A stretch of DNA of 64,000 nt from Leucocoprinus leucothites (GCA_013368445.1 JAACJO010000011.1:1054001-1118000); one strand, 5' to 3'; positions 1 through 12,293 are shown, numbered from the stretch's first letter. Numbers and translations are program-made. The notes: a model not told the origin generated them from the letters alone.

Positions 1-449
1 CTTTCTTTCAGTCACCAAGGCCAAGGGTCAGGTGCTATCCTTGATGATATCCACATAACAGAAGACGAGTATGAGAGGAAATCTAGAGAAAATGTCGAAC
101 GTTGGGTCTCTGCACATATCATCCCTGTGAGCCTCATAATACTCGGTTCTGGCATACCCTTATGTATTTCTGTAGAAATTCCCTATCAACCTTGACTCCA
201 ATGAGCACCCGACATTGTTAGATGGAAAGTCTATCTCCTTCAAGCCCATCTCTAAAGGGGACAATAAGGAACCGGCATGGACTCGTGTAACTCTGAATGA
301 TGGGGCACATATTCTCAGCATGAAGGAGGTATGTTCACGCCAATTATTTACTTAAACCAATTTCTTTCTTCGAAACACAAGCTTATTTCCTCATGTAGGC
401 CTCAAATGGCGTGTTGTATCTCATTGATACTGCTATTTCGCCCGAGTGA
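1..449 (+). CDS. Fasciclin (FAS1) domain protein, C-terminal part; 5' end outside window
   Basis: Three exons can be read: 12..126, 176..328 and 399..449, with a 3' splice site (CAG) at 9-11 showing that the gene continues to the left. The visible end of the protein has a segment around NVERWVSAHIIP, a linker around FKPISKGDNKEPAWTRVTLN, and the closing strand ASNGVLYLIDTAISPE before TGA. The last strand, of the form (G)VLYLIDT, is the typical final motif of a FAS1 domain. FAS1 proteins are secreted or surface-anchored and act in adhesion. The signal peptide and any earlier domains cannot be seen. Assignment rests on motif recognition; the splice sites are canonical. Confidence 0.72.
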
Positions 450-1310
450 ACGACAGGAGGTGCTTTGGCCTCACATTAATCCCGGACTTCATGTGAATAT
501 TATAACTTACTCGAAAAGCCTGTTATCTCATTGAGTCAGAGTCCTCAGATATTGTTTCTGTACATATATAATCTTGTAACAATCCCGCCGTGGACGATGG
601 CGGGAGCGCCAACCTATACCATAGTAATGAACCCTGGATATCTGGACTTCTGGAGAGAATAAAGTTTTAGTAGTACTTGCCCAGACATTATCACTCACAC
701 AACGGTCCAAGCTACACTTTTCGGTTCGGAGGGCAGGCGAAACCTAGCCCTAGACCAGGTGTGTATAATCATCCTCGGGGGAGGGGAAAGGGGAAGGACA
801 GGACCGTCAGAATAATTGAGCGTCACGGATCGAAGTTGGGCCTTCTGATTAGCTTAGGGAAATAACATCCCTCGACCTGGGGCTTGAGGAGGAGATTAAT
901 GCTGACATGCATGCGACCTGGGCCACTTGAGTCTAATGCTCAGATCCAACAAGCTCAAACAATCAAGTTATGTAGCGTTGAGTATGTTTAGGCCAAGATC
1001 TATTGCACCCAATGGAAGCTAGTTTTTCCCTATCGTTGCGATCGCAGGCTGGGCAGCTTGATCAGCCTCGCATCTCAGCGGACTGCAAGGGGGGAACGCT
1101 TGCCAATGGGAATAATCAATCAATGACCAATCCCCGAAACTTTGACACCCACCTGGCTCATCACGAATACATGTGGAAGCGTTGTGTACAAAAATAACGG
1201 ACTTGGGGATGGTCAGCGTTACAAAACGAACAATGGAACGGTGCTCACTATTTGGGCCTCGACTCTTTACGAGGGCCAGAGCCACCCATGCGTTCGAGCC
1301 TTTCAAGTTC
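450..1310. other. Intergenic region, convergent gene ends
   Basis: This stretch lies between the fasciclin gene and the stop of LTO1 on the opposite strand. It holds short open frames with no recognisable domain and no good splice structure. I see no gene here; it should carry the two 3' UTRs. Confidence 0.5.
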
Positions 1311-1958
1311 TCAATAACTTAGATCTTGATTCGTAACTGAAGGATCCAGCTGGGATAAGACTGGCCAAACCCTGGGTCCTGATTCTTTTCCTCTACCGCC
1401 ATCAGAGTCCGCCATCTCCTCATTATCTGCTGCCTGATCCGAAAGAGACGCCCGAAGCGTCGGCCGCACACCAAGGGAAGAACATAAAACCTTGTACCGA
1501 GACCGAATGCGACTAAGTAGTTGAGAAATATCAAGGTCGGAGGATTTGTCAGTTGAAGATGGGTTAATCCTCGGAAACTGTGCTATGAGTTCTAGTAAGC
1601 GGTTTGAATTGTTGATAGAACGTCTATAAGAGCACTGAGTATTTGTAAAATATATACACCTTGAACAAGAGGAGAAATCGCACTCATCGTCTCCGGTTCC
1701 GTGCTGAAGGAGAAAGGATTTCCACGTTGATGCGAAACCTTCGTAGAAGCCTAGTTCCTCCCACATTTCATATCCTTTCTCGCGTCCGAGAGCTCGTCCT
1801 TCAATAAGACCGTGTATACGCCCATGATCATAGCCATCTTGATAACCGGAGTCGTAGAAACTGGGAACGTAACTGCTTAGAAACCTAAATCAAATCAAAG
1901 ATGCAACGGACGTTTGTTCAACATGAACCAGCGACTCTAGATCAAAACTTTCATCCAT
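1311..1958 (-). CDS. LTO1: Lto1/Yae1-domain protein (adaptor for Fe-S protein Rli1/ABCE1 maturation)
   Basis: Exons on the minus strand are 1958..1912, 1860..1660 and 1623..1311, giving 186 aa. After the start MDESFDLESLVHVEQT comes the Yae1/Lto1 deca-GX3 block: FYDSGYQDGYDHGRIHGLIE, then GRALGREKGYEMWEELGFYE. Regularly spaced glycines of this kind define the family. The C-terminal half contains SRIRSRYKVLCSSLGVRPTL followed by a polar tail. In yeast, Lto1 and Yae1 form a complex that recruits the cytosolic iron-sulfur targeting machinery to Rli1/ABCE1, needed for ribosome recycling. The second intron is only 36 nt and a multiple of three, so it could also be retained (198 aa). It converges with the fasciclin gene. 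Confidence 0.88.
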
Positions 1959-2859
1959 TGTAAACTTCGTGCAGCAGTATCCACAAAGGATAAGTGAGAG
2001 TCTATGGGTGGTCCTTGAGCGCAAGTCCTTCGTGAGTGGTCCAAAAGTCAGTTGACTGACTGACACTATCAAAATATCTGGTTCGGCATCTGCCGGCATA
2101 CAACAATCCTAAATATGAATCATTGTTCGTTTCTCCTTTTCATTCTCTTGCATCTTTTTCCCCTATATTTTCACACTACCTTTCAAAAAAGCGTACGATT
2201 TATAAACAAAAATGCTCATACAATCCCGAGTGCTCGGATATAATCAGTTGGTAGACATATGACTCATGCCCCGAGAAGAACGCTTTCAACCAGGCACCCG
2301 CATGACTTTCTCGTAGCCTCATGTTCATTCCTCGACCCATGTGCTAAAGGTCAAACTTGTGAATCACTAGACAACTCTTTATTCTCGCTGCGGCTCGGAT
2401 CGGTAACCTCGTTTCTATGTTGGCCCTCGCATAGTATACTCGAAACGCTGTCAAATGGCGAGTCTCTGCACGGCCTTGGTTGCCTTCAACTGCATACAAG
2501 CCCATGAGTGTCAAGATGGGGCTCAGCAATGCCGGATATTCAATGTTTTCTCACCTGGCCCAATTTATTCTCCATTCCTCCGAGTCCACTACCTTAAACA
2601 ACTGCGAGCGGCATCTCTCCTTGATTCCTACTTGCTGTCAGGGCGCTTGTGCTGAAAATACTCTGATATACCCGTGTTTTTGCATGTCTCTTACGAGAGT
2701 CAAGCGGAAATAAAAATAAACACCCGGACGGTGGCCAGGAAACAGAATGATAATTTGATTTCTGAGGGGAGGGGAAACAGTATAAAGGCACTGTGGTCGA
2801 GTCCATACATCCTCACCAGCTTCACTCTCAAGCTTCAGCTCTTCTAAAGGACCTTCGAC
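1959..2859. other. Intergenic region between divergent LTO1 and DPBB genes
   Basis: The region serves as promoter space for LTO1 (minus) and the secreted barrel protein (plus). At about 2232-2290 there is a weak tRNA-like stretch (a D-arm-like AATCAGTTGGTAGA followed by CTCATG), but no proper T-arm or acceptor stem. No protein gene can be supported. Confidence 0.45.
2781..2786 (+). promoter_or_regulatory. TATA box of the secreted barrel-protein gene
   Basis: TATAAA lies 74-79 nt upstream of the ATG at 2860, a normal distance for a fungal TATA promoter with a short leader. This is a sequence match only. Confidence 0.55.
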
Positions 2860-3370
2860 ATGCAACCTACTAAATTCCTTCTCGCCGTCCTCTCCTCTGC
2901 ACTTTTTGTTGGAAGTGCTGTAGCTATCAATGGTGATGGTAGGTGTTTTATGCTCCTCGACACGGCGGCATGATTGACCTGACGTTTGCACGTCTAGCTA
3001 CCTGGTTTTTCCCTGGAGTCAGTACATTTAACGTTCTGTGGTTGACACCCTCTGACGCCCTAGGCTGTTTAGCTCGGTTCCTGTGGTGAAACGAACACTC
3101 AGTTCGACTTCATCGCTGCTCTGAACCCGACTGATTTCAACAATCACGCCGCCTGCGGACGCAATGCCCGTGTCAACTGTGGGTATCCAATACACACAGT
3201 GACTATAAAATCTTACAATGATTGTAGACCAGGGAAGGTCGGTCACCGTCAGGATCGTCGACTTGTGCCCAGGCTGTGGCCCTGGAGGCATCGATTTGTC
3301 TCCTGCAGCCTTCCAGCAGCTTGCTGACCCAGGCCTCGGTCGCATTCCAGTCGAGTGGGACTTCATTTAG
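2860..3370 (+). CDS. Small secreted RlpA-like double-psi beta-barrel (expansin/barwin-like) protein
   Basis: Exons are 2860..2938, 2998..3017, 3073..3178 and 3228..3370, giving 115 aa. The N-terminus (MQPTKFLLAVLSSALFVGSA) is a clear signal peptide. The mature part carries the marks of a DPBB fold: a start around GDATWFFPG, an early cysteine in GSCG, AACGRNARVN in the middle, and the diagnostic SVTVRIVDLCPGCGPGGIDL followed by SPAAFQQLAD. Single-domain fungal proteins of this type are secreted, loosen cell walls or inhibit proteases, and often respond to development or stress; which applies here cannot be told from sequence. The upstream TATA box suggests regulated expression. The acceptor at 3071-3072 was preferred to an earlier AG, which would give an in-frame stop. 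Confidence 0.85.
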
Positions 3371-4897
3371 AGCGTTCCGTTTTGCGTCTCCAAATTCTCG
3401 CTGCGCGATAATTGTATTAAAGTTGACTTAGACAAATTTTATTTCTTCTTCTGGGCCCAGAATCTGCTATGCGTTGCTAGTACGAGTACGAACTTGAAGC
3501 GCAACATGTGTGAACAGCGACCTCGACCACATGTGAATTAATCCACGCTGCAACTCCGAGCGATCTGCATCCGGCTCAAAACGTAAAAGATATACCAGAT
3601 TAATTATCTCCCCTTCCGCATTATGTCGCCTTCTGTCTTTGTCCTCAATACTGAGTGTCGGCCTTCGGTCCAGCTCTCTTGGCCAGTGATACATAGTACC
3701 TTCCTATTTCGCTTCTAAGGACAACTACTACGTATACTACTCTGGTCGACTCCATAATCATACATCTTACTCAAGTTCCTGATGTACCTCGACCTTACAG
3801 CTGTTGCTAGTTATCCGTGTTGTGGCATCAACGGCTCGTGATCTCTCAGCTCCACCTTAGAGGCACATCACATTGCCACGGTGGCGGCACTGCCGCTCCA
3901 TTCAAGCTCTTAGTTCATCGTCGTATAATCAATGACCTCGCCAGCCATCAACCAGAAATAATCACTCGGCTAGTGGGGTTGATCCCCAGGTTCCTAAAAT
4001 CGTCAAGGTGACGTCTATGCAGTTTCGGATCTTCAATGTATGTACTTGCCTTGGCCTCGACAATGTTTTATGTGACGTCGGTAAGGCGATTTTACTTCAC
4101 ACAAGCGCAATATATTGTAAATAACTGCTTTGTAGTAATGGTGTGTGTATGTATCTGCCAGATTGCGTTTCACCGTCTCCACGAGTTTATTCTCACTTAT
4201 CTCCGCAGGAAAGCCGGTCGGGCGCGTTTGCCGGGTTATCGTCTCGCTTCGAGGCGTACGCTGGTCCTTGGGTAGATACTTTAATTAGTGGCATTGTCAT
4301 CACCGCTATATACCTTATCGAAGTTCCGTCCTCATGCCTTTGTAAGTGGACAGACCAATTATTCGGGGAATCTGTGTACCATTCGCATGTTAGGTTGCAA
4401 GCTTCTTTACATAGGTTCTTGATGCACGCTTGGTGATTCTCGGAAGGCGCCAGCATTCCGTGTTAATTCCGTTTCCGTCGAACGTGAGTCCGGGGCACGT
4501 GCTACCATGACGCGACGGATGATGGATCCCTCAGGAGCCCAAGCAGGCAACTCGGACAACGCCCACCAAAAACGTTCGTTACCGGAGTAGGTCCTTGTTT
4601 TGAACATGCTGTGCCGTCGCCCTGTAGGAGCTCCTGTGAAATGGTGGCTAGCACGGCGAAAGATGGAGATGGCTATTGCCGTTATTGTTGGCCTGGAACG
4701 AGTAAATGACGCGAGATAAGATAGGTAAGGGAGTACTAAGTTAGCGTGTTATTCAGATTGAATCAGTCCATTTGGTCATTTAGTCGGACCACCCGTTTCG
4801 TATATCTACCTGATTCGCTGGCACCTCCACCTTTGCCCCTTCTCACTGAACCACTACTACCAACCAAACACCAACCACTACCAACCTTTCTATTATA
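3371..4897. other. 1.5 kb without a recognisable gene
   Basis: Open frames are short, lie on both strands and show no domain, signal peptide or coherent splice series. The base just before 4898 is A/C-rich (ACCACTACCAACC), as in a leader of the next gene. A fast-evolving or non-coding gene cannot be excluded. Confidence 0.4.
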
Positions 4898-5589
4898 ATG
4901 CCTCTCTCCCGCAAGTCGTACAGGGACTCCAAGACCTCGTCCAAGACCACCACCACCTCTCCCGTCACTGCTCCAGTCGATGAGAATGGTAATGCACGGT
5001 TGACGGCATCCCCAACGCTTCCACTATCCAAGTCTAACCTCGAGAAAGATGCAAGAACATACGAGCACGAACGGCAGCGGCTCAGGAAAGCTGCCGACTT
5101 TGTCAAGATGCGCGCTCGGAAAGCTCAAGGAGCCGGGTGGGCCGGGAATAAAGCCCATCCGGGCTCACCATCAGTGGGCAACACAGCGCCGTCGGAGAAG
5201 GGGAGACGACTTCGGGAAGAGGAAGGCGATGATGATGATATAGAGGGGCTGGTCCTCTCTGACAGCTGGAAGGAGAATATGGGGGTGATGTCCCCTGTGG
5301 CGGAACCACCGTCCCGCTACGAGGTCAGGCTGGCGGACCTTATCCAGTCGGGGAAGCCACGGAAGCCCAAAGGTCGGTGTCACAGATATTGCATATCGAA
5401 GCTCGAGCTCATCGTGCCATAGGGGATGGAGACTTCGAAGTTATACCTCACGTTCGTTCGGTCATCGTGTTGGATGACAATACCCCTGACGAGTTTGACG
5501 TGGACGAACCATGGGAGCATGTCCTGAATCCGGACGACGAAGTCAACAAAGGGCCCTCCTATGCTGAAGTAGCTGCCCTTCCCAAGTGA
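4898..5589 (+). CDS. Unrecognised conserved-looking protein, charged and mostly disordered
   Basis: Two exons, 4898..5372 and 5423..5589, joined by a 50-nt GT..AG intron, give 213 aa. I do not recognise the family. The N-terminal third is rich in Ser, Thr and Lys (MPLSRKSYRDSKTSSKTTTT); residues about 50-75 form a probable basic helix (EHERQRLRKAADFVKMRARK). An acidic run REEEGDDDDIEGLVLSD follows. After the intron comes DFEVIPHVRSVIVLDDNTPD and then DVDEPWEHVLNPDDEV near the end. There is no signal peptide, transmembrane segment or Cys/His cluster. Composition suggests a nuclear or cytosolic adaptor. The start was chosen as the first ATG after a clean A/C-rich leader. Confidence 0.65.
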
Positions 5590-6539
5590 TCGTCGGCCCT
5601 GTTCCCTATACGGTTTCTGCCTCTCCTTTCTTCGGTCTGCTTCGGAATCGTCATTTACGACACTAGACTATAATTTATGGCTTTCTTAACGAGACTTGGG
5701 ACTTTTACCTTTACGAGGCAGTATAAACAAATACCTACATCTTGCCGTAGTTTGTGGACGTGTTTATAGTATACCCTTGTATGATAGTTATGATTCAATT
5801 CGTGGGATGCTGTGGCGGGGAGTCGATCATCTGTAGTCCCTGATCGACCCGCTACCTCTGCTTGATATCATCGAAATGCCAGTGTACAACTGCCGAAGAT
5901 GAAGCGGAGAGCTGCCTGTTATCGTGTCAATACCCCGATGTCATGATAAGAATGGAGTCAGGATGCAGTGCTGGACAGAGAGCGGAAAGTGACAGATTAG
6001 TCAGTCTCTCTGAATAGCGCTCAAAGCAAACAAGCAAAAAGAGGGAGCTGACCCAGGTTCGAACCGAGGACCTTCTGTGCATCAGACAGATGCGATAACC
6101 AACTACGCCATTGACCTATATCCTGATAATGGTTCGCTGCCCACGGCTGCACCGAGTTCGGCCGCAAATGCTTCTTAGGGGACCTCAACTTCAAGCGATC
6201 AGGGCCGCTGAGTGTTGATAAGGTGAACGATTCAATTTTGGCAAGAGTTTGGCCTTCTTCGGATCCAGAATAATCTCATCCGTATACGAAGCCGAGGAAG
6301 TAGATAAGGCTGCGAGAGATAGATCGAGTAGAATTGTTAGAAAGGCGATCTCTTCCGAGTCTTGGTAAGGGCCCAAGAGGCAATTTGAACCAGAGTTATA
6401 CTCAAGGCGGGAACGTGCAGCACAAGCCATGATACATGGATGCGACAATATAAAACACAGTCTATAAGAACAAAGGTACAGAAAAACCGTAACACTCGTG
6501 TGGATAGGATTCCGAGGGTCTGCACTCACAAGCAATCAA
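5590..6539. other. Intergenic region with a tRNA-like relic
   Basis: Apart from the tRNA-like element at 6045-6117, nothing convincing is present. A minus-strand open frame at 6191-6535 abuts the 3' end of RVB2 but has no domain and no clear start context. Confidence 0.4.
6045..6117 (-). pseudogene. tRNA-like element, probably a decayed tRNA-Met-derived pseudogene
   Basis: Read on the minus strand this is exactly 73 nt with an A-box-like TGGCGTAGTTGG, a perfect 5-bp anticodon stem (TCTGT/ACAGA), a T-arm closing the loop TTCGAAC, and a T-run (CTTTTTGC) a few bases past the 3' end as for Pol III. The anticodon loop CTGATGC gives GAT (Ile), whereas the surrounding arms resemble a fungal elongator tRNA-Met, so CAT changed to GAT is likely. 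The acceptor arms (AGGTCAA and TCAGCTC) barely pair and the D-stem has a mismatch. It is therefore probably non-functional. Confidence 0.6.
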
Positions 6540-8242
<1,703 letters not shown>

Positions 8243-8368
8243 GGTGTATGATATGCAGACTTTGAAAGAGAAGGAGCGCTTAGACGCGTCGTATTTGGCA
8301 GAGGCGTGGGAACTAAATAGAGTCGCGTCGAATTCGCTGGTTCCGTTTCCGGTCACTTGGAAATCTTC
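8243..8368. promoter_or_regulatory. Short bidirectional promoter, RVB2/RML2
   Basis: Only 126 bp separate the start codons of the divergent RVB2 and RML2 genes, so both promoters and 5' leaders must overlap here. No TATA box is visible, consistent with housekeeping expression. Confidence 0.6.
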
Positions 8369-9588
8369 ATGCTGGCCTCAGTCCGGGGCAGCCTTCGCTG
8401 CTCTCTCGCCTTACTCTCTCGCGTTGCACCTCGCCCAGTGCACGCGGTACAGTCTCGCTCATATGCTGCAGAAGTCTGGAAAAAATCCACAAATTCAGAG
8501 ACCCAGGCAGCGTTCGTTCGTACGGAAACCCTCTTCAAGACCTACAAACCCATTACACCCGGTATCCGACATCTCAAACGACCACTAAACTTACACATTT
8601 GGGAGGGAAGACCCGTTCGCCTTTTAACCGTCGCGCGTCGAAGAAAGGGTGGACGTAACTCCCAGGGTGTTATTACCGTTCGACACCGAGGCGGAGGTCA
8701 CAGACAGCGTATCCGCATTGTCGACTTTCACCGGAATGAGCCCGGTGTACACGATGTTGTGCGTATTGAATACGACCCTGGACGTTCAGCCCATATTGCG
8801 CTCGTGTGCAACCGCGAGCAGAACGCAGAGGGTACGAAGAAATGGAGTTATATTTTGGCTACGGAGGGGATGAGGGCAGGTGACCAGGTGCAGAGCTTTA
8901 GACAGGGCATTCCGAAGGGGTTTATTCCAGGCTTCGACGATGTTTTTACTGAGGGGAAAGAAGACTCATCACAAACTTCGTCCCAGACCCTCGCTCTTGG
9001 TCTGTTGCGTACCCTCACACTTAAACCCGGCAACGTCTTGCCGCTCAAACTCATTCCTCCCGGTACCATCATTCACAACATTTCGCTGAAAACAGATGGA
9101 CCTGGGATCCTTGTCCGTTCTGCTGGCTCCTATGGACAAATTATATCCAATGCAGATGGTGATCGATATGTTCATGTGCAGTTGCAGAGTGGTGAAGTTC
9201 GGAAGGTGTTAAAGAACTGCTGTGCTACCATTGGTAGGGTCAGCAATGGTCTGTGGAAGAATAGAGTTCTTGGGAAGGCTGGCCGTGCACGGTGGCTTGG
9301 TCGAAGACCATCCGTCCGTGGTGTGGCCATGAACGCGTAAGTTGTTTTAACGCTCCGGGTCGACGTACAATCCTCAATTTCTTTTTTACCTTTGATAGTA
9401 ACGATCATCCTCATGGTGGTGGGCGTGGAAAATCTAAATCCGACAAGCATCCAGTGTCCATTTGGGGCTGGGGCACGAAGGGTACCCGTACTAGGAAGCC
9501 TGGTCCTAAAGGTCCCAAGAACAGCAACAAAATGGTTATTCGTGAACGTCCAAGGGGTGTTGAGAAGCGGGGTGGATCAACTTCATAG
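8369..9588 (+). CDS. RML2: Mitochondrial large-subunit ribosomal protein uL2m
   Basis: Two exons, 8369..9336 and 9399..9588, give 385 aa. The N-terminal ~40 residues are basic and Ser/Arg-rich ([19 protein letters not shown]), a mitochondrial presequence. The L2 body follows with [20 protein letters not shown] and [12 protein letters not shown], then [20 protein letters not shown], and the peptidyl-transferase-proximal loop [20 protein letters not shown] with its conserved histidine, which spans the intron. It ends around [20 protein letters not shown]. uL2m supports subunit joining and the peptidyl-transferase centre of mitoribosomes. An upstream TTG in the same frame was rejected in favour of ATG. 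Confidence 0.95.
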
Positions 9589-9718
9589 ATCTAATCTTAT
9601 TCCCCATGAGTATACACAACATCCTCATGCGTCTTTAATATCTACTATCCTTGGGTCTAATGCCAAAATGTTAATCACTTTCTATTGAGTTGGGTCGGGA
9701 CCATGCTACCTTCAGGCC

Positions 9719-10011
9719 CTACTGCTCCTCATCTTCCCCTTCCTCCTCCTCGTCTTCCTCTTCTGACTTCAGTTGTTTCGGCTCTTTCGTCAATTCTGCC
9801 TTCCCAACTGCGTCTCTCCACGCTGTCAACTCGTTGCCAATCTCATCTTTTGCCTTTGCGATTGATGCCTGAAGAGCAGTGTAGTATGACTTTTGCCCGT
9901 CCTCGGGGAGGTGGTAACGGGGAATTGATGGGTTTTTGATTTCGTGAGGCCATCAGGTTCAACTCCTGCTGGCGGTTTCAGGTCGTAAATGATCTTGACT
10001 GGCGAAGACAT
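9719..10011 (-). CDS. GON7: EKC/KEOPS complex subunit Gon7-like, with an apparent one-base frameshift
   Basis: From ATG at 10011 the frame reads MSSPVKIIYDLKPPAGVEPD then GLTKSKTHQFP. From about 9920 a second frame continues DGQKSYYTALQASIAKAKDE, then IGNELTAWRDAVGKAEL and an acidic tail (about twelve Glu/Asp) ending EEQ and TAG at 9719. The two halves together match the small fungal Gon7 family: an N-terminal strand, the LTAWRDAVG helix and an acidic end. The total of 293 nt is one base short of a whole frame. The break sits at a run of four Gs (plus strand, 9919-9922). Gon7 is an intrinsically flexible subunit of KEOPS, which makes the t6A modification of tRNA. A one-base assembly error is likelier than true loss. 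Confidence 0.75.
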
Positions 10012-10679
10012 GGAGGGAAGAGAGAGATATCCAGTATTTGGCTTTGTTATAACTTGATCTCTTGATCCGTTACTTCTTCCCCGAGAGGTTCAACCAGGAC
10101 ACTTCAAACAAATGACTATGCCAGATTAATACTGTCCTATTGGAGAATTGAGTCGACAGGTTACTTCTCGCAAAATGTGATATCGCTCAGACTTTATGAA
10201 CGCCGCTCCCGTCACTTATCTTTTCAAAGAGCGCAGGGTCAGATCTCGGAACACCACGTGCGCAATTTTTATTATCAAAATGCCGAGCTTTCCGCTCGAT
10301 CACATAAATAGACCCAACCGCCGCCCACTTGTACTGCTCTTCTCTCTCTCCCTCATCTAAACAATGGTCACGATGGATGGATACGCCCTCTAAGGCAGGG
10401 GACCCCGAAAGACCCCTGCTGCCTCCTTCACAGAATTCATTGCTCCCCCCAACTCAACTAACGCTGCCGTTAAAGCCGAAGCCTACCGCTCGCCAACGCA
10501 TTCTCTCAATTTTTTTTTGCTTTTCAAGGCACCAATTTATTGGCTATCGACCATAGACATTTTCCATTCGAACATAGACGAACACCTGCCTCGGATTCAC
10601 CACGGCTTATTGACTTAGAGACAAACTTCGTTACCTTACGATTATTTTCGTATTGCGCAACGCCATTTGATACACTACA
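10012..10679. other. Divergent promoter region, GON7/methyltransferase
   Basis: This 668-bp stretch separates two divergent genes. It includes pyrimidine-rich tracts (CTCTTCTCTCTCTCCCTC near 10338) typical of fungal promoters or leaders. No further gene is supported. Confidence 0.45.
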
Positions 10680-12128
10680 ATGGAAGGAAATAATACTATG
10701 CTTCTAAAAAGCCACAAGAGCCATATTTTATCGACTGCTCGCGCCGCACCGACATTAAATCCGACAGCGCCCACGACCTCTCTGCCGCCTCTCGGTCGAC
10801 TCATGTCAGCTTCCACGGAACAAATTTCCACTGCGCTCGCAAACTTACGTTTGCTTTATTTCCCATCGCCTCCTCCACCGCTTCCTAAAAATATTACGAT
10901 TCCTAAACGTAATTTACCTAAACACTTGACAAATGGCTTATCGTCTATTCCGGATTCTGGTTACGCCTCGGCCGACGATGACGATAACGAGGACGATGCC
11001 ACTGGAGGGTCTTCCAGAGGAAGCATGGTGTCTTCTGCAGTAGAGGCTTGGACACAGCCCGAGCGAAACGGTGATGCCGAGGCTGAACTTGAACTTCTCA
11101 GGGCGGACCCCTTCGAACGTGCGTTTGCGATTAAATGGGTTACCGGATTTATATCTCGGTGTGATATGTGGGTTGAGTTGGCTGAAGGAGGGGTGGATGA
11201 AGGACTGGTTAATGGAGCGGATGAAAACGGTGAATCAATCACTCGAGAGAAGTTGGTTGAGAATGCGACAGCGATCTTGTCGTTGTTCTCTAGAGACGAG
11301 GAAGAAGATTGCTCCGTAACGAGGACGTTCCAGTTCCCCCTCGCATCTGGTGATGACGAGGGAGTAGAAGAGGAGAGTATTATCAAAGTCGAGCTCAATG
11401 ATGCTCCTTTGTCATCTCAAGATCATACTTCCGTCGGGTTGCAGAGTTGGGGTAGCTCGATTCTGTTATCAGAGAAAATGGCGGCGTCACCTGCAAACTT
11501 CTCTCTTGTCCAGCCTTCGACAAACCTCAGGAAGCCGCTGAGGATACTCGAGTTGGGTGCCGGAACCGGGCTTTTGAGCTTAGTTGCTGCCAAGATTTTG
11601 GCTGAGGTTGAACCTAAGCCGGTAATTGTGGCAACAGACTATCATCCGGACGTATTAGAAAACCTCAAGCAGAACGTTCATACAAATTTCCCATCGACCT
11701 CTTCCCTAGACTCAAAACGTTGTCCAATCGACGTTAAATGTCTCGATTGGGAGCATCCACAGTATGACGCTCCGCTAGACGAGCGTTTTGATGTTATTTT
11801 AGCAGCAGATGTGGTTTACCATCCCGATCACGCACGTTGGATCAAGGATTGCGTGGAGAAGTTGCTGAGAACGCCGGGTACATGTGGTTCAGAGGGTAGC
11901 GGTCAAAGATCAAGGCAAGGAGGCGTGGTTTGGATGATGATTGCGATTCGGAGTACTGGAAGGCATGAAGGTTTACATGCAACGGTCGACGAATTGTTCA
12001 CTCCTTCAACGGAACATTCTGTTGGGGAGTTGATCATTTTTGAGAAGGAGGAGGTTAGTAAGCAGGATGGTGTGGGACGTGCGGACGAGGGGAGTTACAC
12101 GTTGTTTAAGATCGGTTGGAGTGGTTAA
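10680..12128 (+). CDS. Seven-beta-strand SAM methyltransferase, family 16 (protein-lysine methyltransferase type)
   Basis: A single uninterrupted frame of 482 aa. The first ~270 residues are poorly conserved, with a proline-rich stretch (FPSPPPPLPKN) and acidic patches. The catalytic domain starts at VGLQSWGSSILLSEKM, followed by motif I LRILELGAGTGLLSL, an acidic post-I motif IVATDYHPDVLENLK, CLDWEHP, and the family-16 signature DVILAADVVYHPDHARW. These features match eukaryotic lysine methyltransferases of the METTL21/FAM86/Efm2 group, which act on elongation factors and chaperones; the long N-terminal extension resembles Efm2 more than the short Rrg1 type, but the substrate is not determined. 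Alternative starts exist at 10698 and 10803. It lacks introns, unlike most neighbours. Confidence 0.85.
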   Translation: MEGNNTMLLKSHKSHILSTARAAPTLNPTAPTTSLPPLGRLMSASTEQISTALANLRLLYFPSPPPPLPKNITIPKRNLPKHLTNGLSSIPDSGYASADDDDNEDDATGGSSRGSMVSSAVEAWTQPERNGDAEAELELLRADPFERAFAIKWVTGFISRCDMWVELAEGGVDEGLVNGADENGESITREKLVENATAILSLFSRDEEEDCSVTRTFQFPLASGDDEGVEEESIIKVELNDAPLSSQDHTSVGLQSWGSSILLSEKMAASPANFSLVQPSTNLRKPLRILELGAGTGLLSLVAAKILAEVEPKPVIVATDYHPDVLENLKQNVHTNFPSTSSLDSKRCPIDVKCLDWEHPQYDAPLDERFDVILAADVVYHPDHARWIKDCVEKLLRTPGTCGSEGSGQRSRQGGVVWMMIAIRSTGRHEGLHATVDELFTPSTEHSVGELIIFEKEEVSKQDGVGRADEGSYTLFKIGWSG

Positions 12129-12293
12129 TCGTTGGTGACCAATTTGATGGAGATGTCAATTTTGATTTATGTATTTCGGATTCAAAGACGTGTTTTTGGT
12201 TCATGCTTCCAACATGCTTTCAAAGTCAAAAAATGGTATAGATCCTCTTGCACAGAATAATAAAGTCTACGGTATGATCTGGTGAGGAAGCTA

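Noticed and set aside
2232..2290. Second tRNA-like stretch (AATCAGTTGGTAGA then CTCATG)
   Set aside because: No T-arm, no acceptor pairing; resemblance is limited to the D-arm and a CAT triplet.
6191..6535. Minus-strand open frame of 114 codons next to the RVB2 3' end
   Set aside because: No domain, poor start context and no splice partner; it probably lies in 3' UTR or spacer sequence.
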